Source of the DNA: Opisthorchis felineus
Lineage: Eukaryota > Platyhelminthes > Trematoda > Opisthorchiida > Opisthorchiidae
DNA: 64,000 bases
Reading direction: 5' to 3'
Assembly (NCBI GenBank): GCA_004794785.1
Contig: SJOL01003040.1
Span: 916,997-980,996, forward strand
Position numbers and translations under genes: made by a program. Under the pieces are notes generated by a model that saw nothing but the letters and a program-made list of their open reading frames with translations, was not told where the DNA came from and made no database searches. Below are positions 25,029 to 37,629 of the stretch, in pieces (position 1 is the stretch's first letter; every line of letters begins with the position of its first letter).

Positions 25029-25036
25029 CTTTTATA
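25029..25036 (-). promoter_or_regulatory. TATA box of the globin gene
   Basis: The minus strand reads TATAAAAG, 66 bp before the globin ATG. A start site 25-30 bp downstream would leave a 5' UTR of roughly 40 nt. The 5' UTR-like sequence between TATA and ATG is partly conserved upstream of the globin pseudogene at 2.24 kb, but the TATA box is not. Spacing is canonical; there is no expression evidence. Confidence 0.7.
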
Positions 25037-25039
25037 CCT

Positions 25040-27699
25040 TATTCCCCTCGGACTCGATAAACACGAACTGCATCCAACCAGACACATGAACGTGCGAAAC
25101 AACGTGACTACCTTATGTTTATGTTTTAACAAGTGCCAGCACACCTATTATGTTACTACGGTTTGAACCAGAGGTTTTTCCAACCCCTAGCGGTTCCGCA
25201 CTTTGTACGTGCGGTGTTGTATCAATGAATAACTTTATCACTGTCCCCTAAATCATGAACAGTCCTCTTTTTTGACTCCAAAGGTGGACTGCTAGAACGG
25301 TTCAGGACACCAGTGGAAATCCGTTAACATGTGAACACCGGGAGCACCGTGGCATATACAATACATTTACCGCATATGTACAAATATACCACTCAAGGAC
25401 ATTTTGTGATTCCAACTTATGAACCAACTTCTGCTTACTCAACTACCCGCTTGTTTCACAACAATGTACTCACGAATCACCCCCACTGGTGATGATATCC
25501 TGGCAGTCTGACTACCCAGGCTAGTGAACACATCAGTGACAGACCAAAAATAATAAAGCGGCAAAATAACTTGCATTCAAAACTCCCACTTACTGTTTGC
25601 TCATTCTCGTCGGGGGCTTGTCAGGTTAGTTATTTTGGCGGTCGAGAGCTTAGGAAAGATGGAAAATTCAACTTAGCGGGAAGTTTTTGATTATTTCAAC
25701 ATATGTTCTTAGTCAAGCACAATCTGTTGGTTTAATTAACTTTGCCCACCTAGATATAAGAAAGGGGGTCGACATGATATCTTGGGGAAAAAAAGAATCA
25801 AGCATACTTTTTCTGACTGACTTATTAAACGAGAACAGTTCATGGTGCCTGTGTGCTACACATACTGTCAGTGTAGTAGCGTTGGGACTCGGAACAAAGG
25901 TTTACAATGCAAGCAAACGTTTGTAAATAATTTCAAGTCCTTAACAAGTTTAGAAGATATGTTTCCCGGGAAGCTTTTTCATATTCGAATCCCCAATTGC
26001 TGGTGTTCTAGCAAAGCCGGATAATGTACACTGGATGTGGTCCTAAACGGTTACTCAAACCCTAATTTTATGTTAATTTTATTTATTTGGAAAGACGATA
26101 ACCAGCTAATTGAATTAGCATTTCTTCAGTCTTCGAGACACAGATAAACCGATGAACAGTTACGCAGCCTGCTGAGTTATTTTCATAACTAACTAACCTG
26201 AAGGGCTCAATTCTACAGTGTCTTGAGGGAATCATATTTTACATTTAAGTCCACGAAATCGACCTCAAGGCATGGCCGGGCCAAATAACGGGTGTGAAGT
26301 TATTTTAAACTATGTATATTCTGCAGAATGCTTGTGTCCAGAAATTGTGGGGGTATAGTACAGACTCGCGTACTTTTCAGCAGTATAAGCTTGCAGCTCA
26401 ATGTTCAGTTAACCTTTACCGTGCACTAAACACGACAAATGTGTACTGAGTACAGACTGCCTTCACTCTAGGGTGGATTCTAAGCTCATTCACTAATGAG
26501 GTTTTGTTAGAATGGCGCGCATCTATTCCAAGTTAAGGCACAGAATCAGGCGACTTGAAACACACTGTTACCTTATTCACATTATATCGGACTCCTTCGC
26601 TCGTCACTGCACTGATGCAGCCAACTATTCAAACACTGTTCAATGACCGGCACCGATGTGCCTTTGGCAGGAACACTGTGGTCAAGGTAGGCGAAGATAT
26701 CGGGTTTCCATTGAAATGCTGTCGACCAACATGACATCAAAACAATGGGTTCGTAGTGAAATCAAATTGCGCTGTCATTGTAAACCTAATAACCCAGAGT
26801 AGGACAAAAGCGACTATGTAGTTTGAAATCACCGTTGGTACGACTCCGATCTAACCATGCCGGAAAATGCCGTGGCGACCACTTAGTCGATCTGAATGAA
26901 GAGTGAGAAGTGGAACTTAGTGTCAGGATGGAATGTTCTGGTGGAAAAGGTCGGTATTCCGTCTGCAGGATATGCAGGTTATTGTAGAAGAATAACATGT
27001 ATTTGTGCGGGGTAGAATTAAGCCACCACGGATAAATCGACTTGCATTTGATGTCGTCCTTTGTTGCCATTTTGCCTAATGCCTTTAAGGAAACCTGGCG
27101 GACGTTGTTCAGTGCGCCACTCAACAATCATGAACTAATCTGCTCCTATTTCTGGTTCGCAGCTCAAAGCCTAACCGTTTCGGTATGTAAAATTCTTGTA
27201 CCCACTGAGCAGTCGTGGCACATGTTATTGTTGGCTTGTAAAGGCCATCATGACTCCGAATACTAAGCATCGATTCACAACCCGTTTGTCGTGAAACTTA
27301 TCCCAGCTTCTGAAGTGTTTACCCTTTTAAAGTTGGAACCTAAAGGTGCAGAACCCAGCTTTACCGTAAATGTCAGTGGTATGGAGTCACTAGTTCTAAA
27401 AAAACAGCTGACAGCACTGTGCTGGACTAACCGCATTTCCATTGTGTAGAATTTTGTGATGAATACTGCTGCCTTGAACTTACTGGGTCAGATATTCGAA
27501 TAATTCATCTGGGGTAGGTTAGTCAGTCAATCACGTTCAAAATAGCTGTCCAAAATTTAGAAGAAATCGGAATAAAAATGTAAGAGATACGGATTTGGTA
27601 CACATTGCTCTGCACAGAACACAACCTTACCAAACAGAGCCTAGTTGGCAGAATTCTTCAAATCAAACTAAATATTGTTGGATATCTTATTCTGCTGGG
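25040..27699. other. No supported gene upstream of the globin promoter
   Basis: Short frames only. No repeat shared with the rest of the window was noticed. Confidence 0.4.
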
Positions 27700-27903
27700 A
27701 ACTGAAATTTGGAGCACAACCTCGAGATGGAGGAGCAGTTCAGCAGACACCACGGTAATCCGATGCATACATTGTCATTTACTGAACACAAAGGGAGCTG
27801 GGTGCCCGAAAGAATATCCGGGGGCCGAACTAATGTCTTGTACGAAATCAACGTGGCGAACAAGACCAACATAAAGATGCGACGTATCAACCACATGGGC
27901 TAG
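27700..27903 (+). pseudogene. Gypsy-type LTR retrotransposon, integrase C-terminal remnant
   Basis: The frame includes MEEQFSRHHGNPM, SWVPERISGGRTNVLYEI and NKTNIKMRRINHM. This resembles the end of gypsy Pol, where a Q-H-rich helix precedes a small barrel (WxPGxV..RxGxxxYxV...xxRHxNQL). No catalytic integrase core is seen upstream in frame. Followed by a stop. Confidence 0.5.
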
Positions 27904-30900
27904 GTGATCTATGACATTCGCCACAGAGACCAACACTACCGATTAGTCCTACTGCTGTCCCACTGGCTTTCCATGCCGAAGTGAGTTAACTGGTTTCAGT
28001 AGGTTCTCAATTTCCGACGTGCACAGAGGGTCGCCATGGCCCACTCCAGTCTCTCGCCTTTTCCAGCCGCAATCGGCTCACATAGCTGGACTGTTCCAGT
28101 CGCGCATGCACCGCAAATGCTCGGGCAGTGACGTCAGCCCGCAGTGGAAGTCGGGATTACAGATCACGGGGTTTGTTTGTTCCTCGTAAGTTAGAGACCC
28201 CAAAACATGGGCTCGATTATGGAGTTGATGCAAGGCGTGGTTGGGGGGGACCTGTTGTGAATACGTGCATGTTGCCAACGCAGTACCCCTCACGCTTGTG
28301 CGTGTCTGCAACAGGCCACTAGGAGTGTGACATACGAACAGGCCTTTAACTGTGAGAAGGACTATGGGCAATTTTGTCCGGCGTAGATGTGTGAATGAGC
28401 AATAGTTGTTGTGGCCAAACTCTGTAGAATGTTGAACTGAAGCAACTGTGTGAGATTAGGCAGATAATGGTAGATGGAGCCGGTCAAGCCTTGATATGAT
28501 GTGATCAACCTTAAGATACATTGTGATGCCAAGATTGGAAAAATAACAGGAACTCGTGATGAGGCACTTGGATTCAACTCGGTGGAGTTTTTCACCTGAG
28601 GTTGGTCATAAGTATACGCCGGTTTAGACTATCAAAGCATCTGGATGCAGATTTCCTTCCCTAATTGGAAGAATTTTGGTGTGTTGCGAGTTTTATGTCG
28701 AATGATGGGACGCACGTGTTTATAATAGTATCGTTCATTTCTATGCGATCAGCGCTCGTTGTTTTTGTTTCGTCTTGTAGCCTCATACTGACTGATTGGA
28801 CGTAGCTAACCAGGATGACATGAGGACCCGCATCAATAGGGGCAGACTTTACACCATTTTCTTCAAATCCTTTTACCCTTTTGGATGGAATATGAAATTC
28901 TTCAGGTGTAAATCAAGACACTGCAGTACTTAACAGTAGAAATTCTGAGACTTTTTTATGGGCGTGGAACTTCGGTTGAAATTTTGTTACTTTTTTTCTG
29001 CATGAAGTTGAGCAGTTGTGTTTTCATGACTTTATGCATTCTAGTTTGACACCTAGCTGGACTCCAAGTTTCTTTTCAGTCATTTGAGAGGCGTGTTTTG
29101 TGTAGAGCTGCCTCCTCGATACATCATGCAATTCCTGACTAGGCCTTCTATGAAATCCACCTAACCAACGTTAAGGTGGCTTAGTTTCCGCTGCCCGGCA
29201 CTTGCGTGACCAGTCTCGTCTTATGCCCGTCTTACAGAGATGAATATATCGAGGCCCATATGGTGGTTCATTTACCTACTAGACTGGTCCACTAAGATGA
29301 GTCCTCAATAATGGGCTTTTGAGTAAAGGTGTGGTGAATGCTTTTGGTCTGAGGGCAATTGCACGTTCGCACAGCCTATCGTCCGATGTCAAGCTTCTGC
29401 ACCGGTTGTTTGTATACCTTAACATGTCTCAGATTTCGGCGGATTGAAGCATGTGCTCACGTATCATCAGCGAGTGAGAAAGTCTCAAATACAACGCGGT
29501 TTACTTGGTGGGCCCGCTTGAGTCACACAAATTCAAAACGGATTATTGGTCGGATACCCGAGAAAAATCTGGGTTGAAGACACATGCCACTGGGTTGGAC
29601 ACTCGATTGGGCGCATTCCAAATGCTAAGCAGTGTTTTGCGTACTGTGTTACGGTATGATAGCAGTGATGCTTTGCGATTGTCAACAGATGAATCATTTA
29701 CATTATTCAGACAACGATATGCAGCTGGGTCATACGGGAAGCATTACTCTGTTCATGTTTTCTGGAATGACGATCTTGATGCGCGAATTTTACACAGAGA
29801 GATAACAGGAGGTTGATTTTCCCCAATCGGGTAACAGTTGCGGCTCGATGATGTGAATTCACGGTTAATATTCGTTTGCCCTTATTTGTGCATTCTTTGA
29901 GTGTTAACAGTTTACGGCGGAGCTGTTTATTTTCCTGACAGCCGTCTGACTATTGGCGAACAGCTCAAGCGCTTTCGACTCATCATCCGAATACACTGGA
30001 TAAATTTAGCGCATACATAGTGGCTTGAACTTCCATAGTAATTTCTTTATGTTTGATATACCGATAGTCATTCGCATCCGTAACATTCACTCACCAACTG
30101 GTCAGTTTTATATTGCAGCCGGAAGATTGATCTCGGTAGCAGATATGGACAAACTACAGTGCTATTGTGACAACTCACTGAGTGCCACTTTCAACTGTGA
30201 ACGTTTTTCGCCTCTGAACTGCCCTTCACTTCCGGATTCGTCTTTATCCACGTCGAATTTACAAACATGTATATATGATGTTCTCTGATGCCTCGTTCCC
30301 GCTTGTACGTTTGTATCTAGCTTTTGGTTTCGGTAGTCTCCAATGGACTAACTGGTGCTGCTCTCAAACTGACTTTATTCTTCCCTGCGTTTACTCTTCT
30401 AATAGCTAAATACTTTTTGTCGGATTGTCGCAAAATATAGTGTCAACATACTAGAGGGATTATGATACAAGTTTCGCCCTGTGAATGAAGCCAGTCTAGG
30501 CTGCAAAACCAGGAATAACCTTACAACTGTTTCATCTTTATTGGGAATCATCAGCAGTGCGCATCCCAAAAAACTCCAGAGGGTCTAGGACTCGTGACCC
30601 CCCGGCTAGTAGTCTAAACACTTAACCGCTCAGCCACGAGCGGCTGATCAGCAGTCTGACTAGCTCGCACATAGAAAGGATGTAGTACCAGTCATTTTTC
30701 AATCACGGAATCCACATCAAGTGGTACGTGTGTTTGACTAGCCCCTCGAGCGATGACTTATCCAGTAAAATTCTCAAATCTCGTCACTACCAACAACACT
30801 TCATGGGCTTTCCCAAAAGACTTTGAGTGATCAAGTTCAGAGTTTGCGACAGTCAGTTTGCAAAGATTGTTTTGTCTAGTGGGGTTTGCCTTACCCTATT

Positions 30901-33559
30901 CAATCTTCAAGCTTTTTTCACTCAGTATCTCTTTTGTACTCGACGTTTTCTCAGCCGGTGTTCCTCTCTTGGCTGGAAGTTCAAAGTGGTAAGAGGAATC
31001 GGAGAGAATACATGTTTGCATGCTCATCAGCATACTTCTACATCACATTTTATTGCTATTTTTGTTGAACCTGAAGCGCCTTTACTTGCGGTCTGAAAGA
31101 AATACAGTACACTCCCTTTATAAGAAAAAACATTTGATCATACTCAAGCTCATTGTACTTCGAGAGTAAAGAAAGAGTAAAAAAGAGTGTTAAGTAGTCG
31201 TGTGAGATATTTTAAAAGGTTTAGTGGCAAACGAATTAGTTTCCAGCGTTTCTTTAACTAACCAAATACAGCGTCAAAGAATGACATAGGTAGGCGAAAC
31301 AGTAAAACCTGGTAGCTGCTATGAAATCATATTATTCAGTTGTGCGAGTACGTCCACGGCATGTGTCTTACTTGAACTTGCCAAGGTTAACCAAGGGCTC
31401 TGACAATCAGTCAAGTTTTGCGACCGATTCGCAGTACCTCAGATCGCTAGTGTAGCTGGACTTCGCCTGTTAGCGACAGCTTAGGCTCTTGTCATCCTGC
31501 TGTACAAACCTGGACCCTTCGTCGGCAAACAGTTTCCAACAGCCTTTCGCTTTATTTGGACAACAGCTACCGAGGAATGTGTTGTGTTTCTAATACGGAA
31601 ATTCTTATTGCAGAAAAATCTGACAGCGAGAGTTATTCCCTTTAGGGTATTTCTCAGGGGGCTTTTCTTATGAAGAGAGAGTGGTGTGCAGATCTTGTAT
31701 ATAAACAGGTAATACTAAAACTGTTTCTAACTCTACAATTTTTCCAAGAGGCAAAGCAACCAGGAACAGAGAGGTTTGTGTGTTAATAGTACTGCAGCTC
31801 AGCAGTGAGTAACACAATGTAGCACTCCACTCTCGCACTTCTGAAAAAGACAAACGCAATATCTTTCTTCATTTCAATGCATGGTATCCTACTGAAAAGG
31901 CATGATACAGTGATTTATGCTGCAGGGCGTGCCCTAGTTGGTATTTTATTCGCCCACGTCACCAATTCCTCAAAAATGGGCAACACCCAAGTTTTTGTAG
32001 GAGCTTTATTCTGTGGGTCTGACTAATCATAACTGTAGTGTGTACATTGGGTGTGGATTAGAATGAATTAAAGAAAAGTTCCTGGGCGAATGAGGATATG
32101 AAAAATGCAGTAATCGTCGGAAATGTGTGGTAGTTAGACTTTGGTTGCAACGACATGTGCTATGTGCCATACCGTAACGGCAAGCAAGCTCTACCAAAAG
32201 GGGTCACTTGATTTACGATTTATCTCTATCCTTCTTGCCTGCATTGAATCCAAGAAAGAAACACCTAGAAAGTCCGGATTACAGTAAAACCCTACGGGTC
32301 TAGTAAAATTAATGGGGCTTCAGCTGCATTTTGAAGATCATCACGGACACCAGTCCGAATATGAACGTTATAGAAAGTGAGGGGAAACATTTAGTTGAAA
32401 TTTATTCAGACTGGGAAACCAGGTGATTGGCACAATTTTGCGGGGTAGGTACTCGGCCCCTCCTGTTAATGTCAGGTTGGTCCCAACGTTGCCGAGAAAA
32501 GCATTCTCTATCTTGTGGAGCCAAAAATGAATTAGCTAGAGAGCGCTATGAAATTCCGCTCACAGATTGATTCGTACTTCGTACGAGATACAATATGACG
32601 GGATGCGACACATGTATGTTTACTACTTAAAGTATCGGCCGTTCAGCTGTTCACTGAACTTGACAAGTAGCTCGCAAACGTTCCGTCATTATGCAAGGGA
32701 CATTGTCAGTGCACGGTTGGGTGAGTGATTCCTCCACTTCTGCTAGCGTTTATACTGTTTTTTGAGGGGAAGTTAATATCCACAACATGAATGGTTGTTT
32801 GAAGATTGTCTGGTACTTAAAATGATCGGTCGTTTCAAAATTGGCGTCGCGTTGTGTTACGATTATCTTGTATCTGGTTGGTTCATTGAGTAACTGCAGT
32901 TTAGTACCTTTGATCTTTGGTCCATTAGGCACCTTCTATTTTAGCGGTTTTCCTTCTTCGGTTTGACTGGTCCGTTTGCCAATTCTGTTTCATTTTGGCC
33001 CTGACCGTTTCATTGATTGCCTCTTCTGTTTGACGCAATCTCTGTTCGGTATTTTGTTATATCTTCGGCGAATGTCCGAGTCACGCGCACTCCCATCCTT
33101 CGCCGATCTTGGAGTCTTTTTACGTTTTTTTGAATCGGTTTGCCAGATTTTTAGTTCGATCGTTTTCCATATGAGGCTATCTTATGGTATCCTAGAGTAG
33201 AGCCTCTTCTTTGCTTATGTAGTCTGGTCTGGGCATGATGACTGTCTGCTGTCTCCTGCCTCCTGGTGAAATGACGATGGTTTCGTCTTGCTTGAAGTAA
33301 TTCACTGCATCCTCCTCTTCATCGGAAAAATCTTTGAGTGTTCTGTTGCTTGTGGTGACATAAACGACGGTTTGGCGGATTTGGTATTATATGTTCTCCG
33401 TTTCTATACACTCCCGAAGTGCACAATACCACTACGACCAATTATATCATTTCCTGGAACACCAAAGTACAACTTGTCAAAGGCACTATGAAAAAAGTTG
33501 GTATATCTCGCTAGTAAATCCCAGTACTCGGTCAAAAATTCAAACCGAAAAACATAGAA
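27904..33559. other. No supported gene
   Basis: Contains SINE family 2 at 30.5 kb. The plus-strand frame 29505-29816 (FTLFRQRYAAGSYGKHYSV) is open, but I cannot assign it. Segment 32941-33300 is T-rich on the plus strand. Confidence 0.4.
30482..30655 (-). repeat. tRNA-related SINE, family 2
   Basis: On the minus strand: GTGGCTGAGCGGTTAAG (A box of a Ser/Leu-type tRNA), GGTCACGAGTCCTAG (B-box region), then CTGGAGTTTTTTGGGATGC, CACTGCTGATGATTCCCAAT and GATGAAACAGTTGTAAGG. The body is shared with 39128-39250 and 43252-43405. Confidence 0.75.
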
Positions 33560-34183
33560 ATCGAGAAAGACAAGAAAATGGCGTGGTTCGCTGTGAGCTC
33601 ACTGCTCACGTATGTTGGCCTCGATTCAACCAAGGCAACTGTGAGTGAACTATTGTACAGCTGTAAACGTCCAGACAGATCCGTAAAGATAGAAGACATC
33701 TACGAATTTCTTAAACTCCGCCTGAGCACATTTCGAATCCGGTGTGTGGACGATCAAATGAGAGGGGCACCAATGGGATTATCATTTTCGGAATTCAACA
33801 AGAAAACCCGAATGCATAGGCTGCAACGAGCCGTAACTCAAGGCATAAATCCAGAGTTATGGATCCTTTGCATGGACGATACATTCGTTACCATTGAAAT
33901 GACTGAACTTCACCGGACAAATAAATTACTGAACAACGTCTTTTATGACATTAGATTTACAGTAGAAGAATAGGACGACGGAAAGATGGTACTGTTTGAC
34001 GTACTCACCACCAGACTGCCAAATGAACAACTACAAACTGGGGTCTACAGGAAAAAGACTCACTCGGACCAAATCATGAGCTGTAATAGTAACCATTCTA
34101 GCTGCCACAAGCAAAGCTGCATCCGGACACTCTTCAGGCGAATTGAAGCACGCCGCAGCACCGGGGAGCCAAAGGTCAAAGAA

Positions 34184-34186
<3 letters not shown>
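33560..34186 (+). pseudogene. Penelope-like element reverse transcriptase, degenerate 3' part
   Basis: The frame from 33578 contains RT-like blocks in order: a motif-A-like start (VSSLLTYVGLDST), GAPMGLSFSEF (equivalent of GxxMGSPxS), CMDDTFVTIE (catalytic YxDDT with Tyr replaced by Met), then LLNNVFYDIRFTVEE. After an in-frame TAG it continues DVLTTRLPNEQLQTGVYRKK, THSDQI, CHKQSCIRTLFRRIE. That order and the HKxSCxRTLxRR motif are characteristic of Penelope-like elements. The fingers region and GIY-YIG endonuclease are missing. It abuts an (AT)n tract. Non-functional remnant. Confidence 0.8.

Positions 34187-34226
<40 letters not shown>
34187..34226. repeat. (AT)n microsatellite
   Basis: About 20 uninterrupted AT units directly after the Penelope-like RT remnant. 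Confidence 0.95.
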
Positions 34227-34227
<1 letters not shown>

Positions 34228-34499
34228 CCAATGGATTACCGGGTAGTTTTCCTTGGGGATCCCTGGGAATATATCATCCGATCAATTCAACAACACAGTA
34301 GGAAAGCAAACGGATCTTAATCTCATGAATCTAGAACATTTTGGTAATAACTTGGAAGTTGTTACGGCAGCCCAACATAATGGAAACAAAGACCAATGAA
34401 CACACATGGGAAGCTCCCTCAACGCCCAACGGAAAACTGAAAAAAAACGAAGAATAATGAGTAAGGTTTAGACATACTCATGTCCTCAGGCAATGCCTC

Positions 34500-34765
34500 C
34501 TAACCAATCTATCGTAAGTTTTAGTCATTACCACTAACCAACAAGCTGGAACTTCAGACCGACACACAGCACTGATCAAGTCGACTAGTTATAAGTAATC
34601 TCACGGACTGGTTCCCTGACTGCCTTAAAACCCGATCAACCGTCTTACTTGCTCACTTCACCTGATAAAGCTTTGCATCAAAAGCAAAACATTGTCCAGC
34701 AATAAATCCAACGGTTGTTTGCCGAAACCCTCTGAAACGAAGACTAGTCAATCGTTCGCAAACAT
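34500..34765 (-). repeat. Dispersed repeat, copy 2 (pairs with 6285-6480)
   Basis: The minus strand reads TTTATTGCTGGACAATGTTT, then TGCTTTTGATGCAAAGC, then GGTTGATCGGGTTTTAAGGC, collinear with the 6.3-kb copy. It lies about 270 bp beyond the (AT)n tract that ends the Penelope-like remnant, in opposite orientation to that RT. Confidence 0.55.
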
Positions 34766-34771
34766 TTTTCA

Positions 34772-34810
34772 AATACATACATACATACATACATACATAC
34801 ATAAATACAT
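34772..34810. repeat. (ATAC)n microsatellite
   Basis: Seven ATAC units bracketed by a direct repeat of ACATTTTTCAAATACA on both sides. Confidence 0.9.
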
Positions 34811-35115
34811 TTTTCAAATACACCTTGGACACCAATTTCTCTGGGTAGCAAGAGTGTTGACACCTGTTAATAAGGCACTTCACTCTGGAACAGACGCTCC
34901 TCTTTCGGGTCGACTAAATGTATATCATGTATGGTTCATGTGTCAAAGTAACCGAGTTACTCGTCAAGCTCAAGTTCAAAATAGGCAGACTGAAAACTGC
35001 GTATAAACGGATGACAAATTTTCAGGTTCATCTGCGCGAATCAAAATCGCATAAACATGAGCAGTAAGTCCAAGCGGACGATATGCGACCACCACAAACT
35101 CGCACATTCCGCATT

Positions 35116-37098
35116 GAAAAAAAAACATCACACTATAATGAGAGTAGGAAAGCTATTGAGACCGAAAACCTAGTATGTCTGTACAATCACACTAGTCAAA
35201 CTGCGTACCCAAATACCGCTGACTATCAATCAAGCGCCGGCAAGGAACCAGAAGTGCCCACTGAGAGGCTAGTCAAAGCAGAACAAACCAGAAGACACGC
35301 ATTCACTGGAGCATGTGCTTACACGTACATTGTAAACACAGAAAAGGGAACCTTTGACTACTGGACAGATAATATCCTACTGTGTACTCACAACATTGGC
35401 CGGTACACGTCCATGACCTTGGAAAGCGTGTACCCGTGGTAGACAACGCGGGGACACTGAACACATACGTTTAACATCAGTCAAACTACACGAGGACCGT
35501 GAATGTGGGTGCATTTACGGTGGTGTCACTCTGGTTATCAGTGACAATATGGATCAGCCAGGCAATCTGTTTTGTCATCTTTAGATCAGTCCAGCTAACT
35601 CTCGACCCAATTGTAATTTAATCACACGGTGATGCTAGTAACCAGGAGGATGATTAGACCAACTGGACGGTTTTTTTCAGTGAATCATACTCGTCCAGTC
35701 TTGAGACATAGGAGTGTAGAGTGGGAGATCTTTGGGCAGAATAAGAACTTGCCATTTGTAAGCGTGATGATCGAAGGTGAGTTAAGCAGAGGTTCTCTGA
35801 TTCGAATGATTATGGGTCTTCAGACGGTTAGCCTATAGTGAGTTACGGTATGCGTGTAGTAATTTTGATATCTTCACTGACCCCTGACATTAGCATTTTG
35901 ATTAGAGTTTGATTGGATAGAAGAAACATCGTAAATATCCCTCTGTATATCAAGTGAGTGGGAATTCTCGGACACCTCGAATAACGTTCCCAGTGAAACT
36001 TAAATCTGTCTGTATGCAGAATTTTCTGCCGATAAACTTTATACAAACATGAGTTTCAGCTAATATCCAGAGGAGACTCTTGTTACTACAACCTTAAATT
36101 CTAGTTACATTGTTGTTCCACTGATAAAAGCACTGAAACTAAATTCTCAGACATAACTGACAAGAGGACGAAGGTGATAGTAAGCTGTATTATCCTACTT
36201 AATTTGTATGAGTGTCATTACGAATCTCTGGAATACACCACCAGGCTTTCTGAAAGCTCCAGATCGACTATGGCTTGTAAGGACTACATGTGCATACTAG
36301 TCTGTCTACCACTGACGTCATGGTGGTTTCGCTTCACTCCGGTCTCATATGCGTCAAAAACACGCTTTTTTGAACGTATGGACTGCAGGTTTTATTCGAG
36401 AACGAGACGTTTACACAGATACCCAATCTGTTGCATTGGGATAAAAAACGAGTCATTAGACCAAAATGAAATAACTTGCTTCTCAAATAACGGTGTTTCT
36501 ATATTCTGGAATCGTAATCCAAACTTAACTATGTCATCGACGTTCCACAAAATGTGGAATATCTCAAGCGTGCTTTGAGGTGAAGAATCCCGAAAGGCAT
36601 CGTTTGTTGTAGACAACTCAATATTGTTTTAGCTAAAATGCTTTGCATCGATGATATCACTATCAACCATGTAGTTGTACTTTGCGCGTGACTGATATGA
36701 ATCAGCATGATTTACGGAGAGCTCCATTTATAGGCTCAATTACAAAGCGTGTGCGTTCAGTGTCCCCGCGTTGTCTACCACGGGTACACGCTTTCCAAGG
36801 TCATGGACGTGTACCGGCCAATGTTGTGAGTACACAGTAGGATATTATCTGTCCAGTAGTCAAAGGTTCCCTTTTCTGTGTTTACAATGTACGTGTAAGC
36901 ACATGCTCCAGTGAATGCGTGTCTTCTGGTTTGTTCTGCTTTGACTAGCCTCTCAGTGGGCACTTCTGGTTCCTTGCCGGCGCTTGATTGATAGTCAGCG
37001 GTATTTGGGTACGCAGTTTGACTAGTGTGATTGTACAGACATACTAGGTTTTCGGTCTCAATAGCTTTCCTACTCTCATTATAGTGTGATGTTTTTTC
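35116..37098. mobile_element. Element-like block with ~343-bp near-perfect inverted arms
   Basis: The left arm 35116-35462 and right arm 36756-37098 are reverse complements; I saw no mismatch apart from homopolymer length at the outer A/T run. Both arms encode the same peptide (GACAYTYIVNTEKGTFDYW...), outward end first. The 1.29-kb spacer has no recognised transposase; a minus-strand frame at 36616-36392 (LEIFHILWNVDDIVKFGLRF, FEKQVISFWSNDSFF) is open and protein-like. No clear target-site duplication. Alternatives are a foldback transposon, a recent inverted duplication or an assembly artefact. Confidence 0.65.
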
Positions 37099-37425
37099 AC
37101 GTCCGATTAGGGAATCTTTCTGACCTCATCACTTATCTTTCATGATGAAAACTAATCAATGCGAAATGCGTGTGAATGGCACTCTCGTCCCTCCGGCTGC
37201 TGATCCTTCAGAACTAGAAAGTTTTGGTCTGTTTCGACTTCTTAACTTAACTGATGAACTTGTTCGTTATTCTCCGTTCTTTTTTTGCGTCTCGTTGTCG
37301 CTGTTTTAAAAATATTATCTATTTCTTCTGCGAAAAATATATGGCCCGAATGCAGAATCTCCAAAAAATAATCTTATTTTATCATAACGGAAACTACTTA
37401 CAAGTTTGCTGAAACCTTTTCGACA

Positions 37426-37465
37426 GCCCACAGGTTTCACGCTTCTTGGGAATCATCAGGTAGAC
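37426..37465 (-). ncRNA. Degenerate hammerhead ribozyme
   Basis: The minus strand has GTCTAC, intact CTGATGA and GAAA, but helix II is broken (TTCC against GCGT), and three bases are missing where CCGGTC should sit, removing the cleavage triplet. Predicted inactive. Confidence 0.7.
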
Positions 37466-37601
37466 GCAGTCCCCGAGTTTCCGTCAACCGTATGTTCTAG
37501 TTGGACTGATTTTGAGAAATACACTCATCTGCAAATCAATTTTGTATTCACGGGAGACTCTGCTGAAACTCTCCTTCACGATATTCTTCAACTGAGTGAG
37601 T

Positions 37602-37629
37602 ACCAAGAAGGGTGAAACCGGTGGTGGGC
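37602..37629 (+). ncRNA. 5'-truncated hammerhead ribozyme
   Basis: Starts at CCAAGAAGGG, then GAAACCGGT and GTGGGC; the CTGATGA strand is absent. It is the right-hand unit of the inverted dimer. Confidence 0.65.

Noticed and set aside
31015..31035. Another CTCATCAG occurrence as a minus-strand hammerhead
   Set aside because: No GAAA strand, helix II or repeat body nearby.
35083..35442. 119-codon plus-strand frame as a gene
   Set aside because: The same frame reappears reversed at 36963-36775 because it lies in the inverted arms. No family match and no splice structure.
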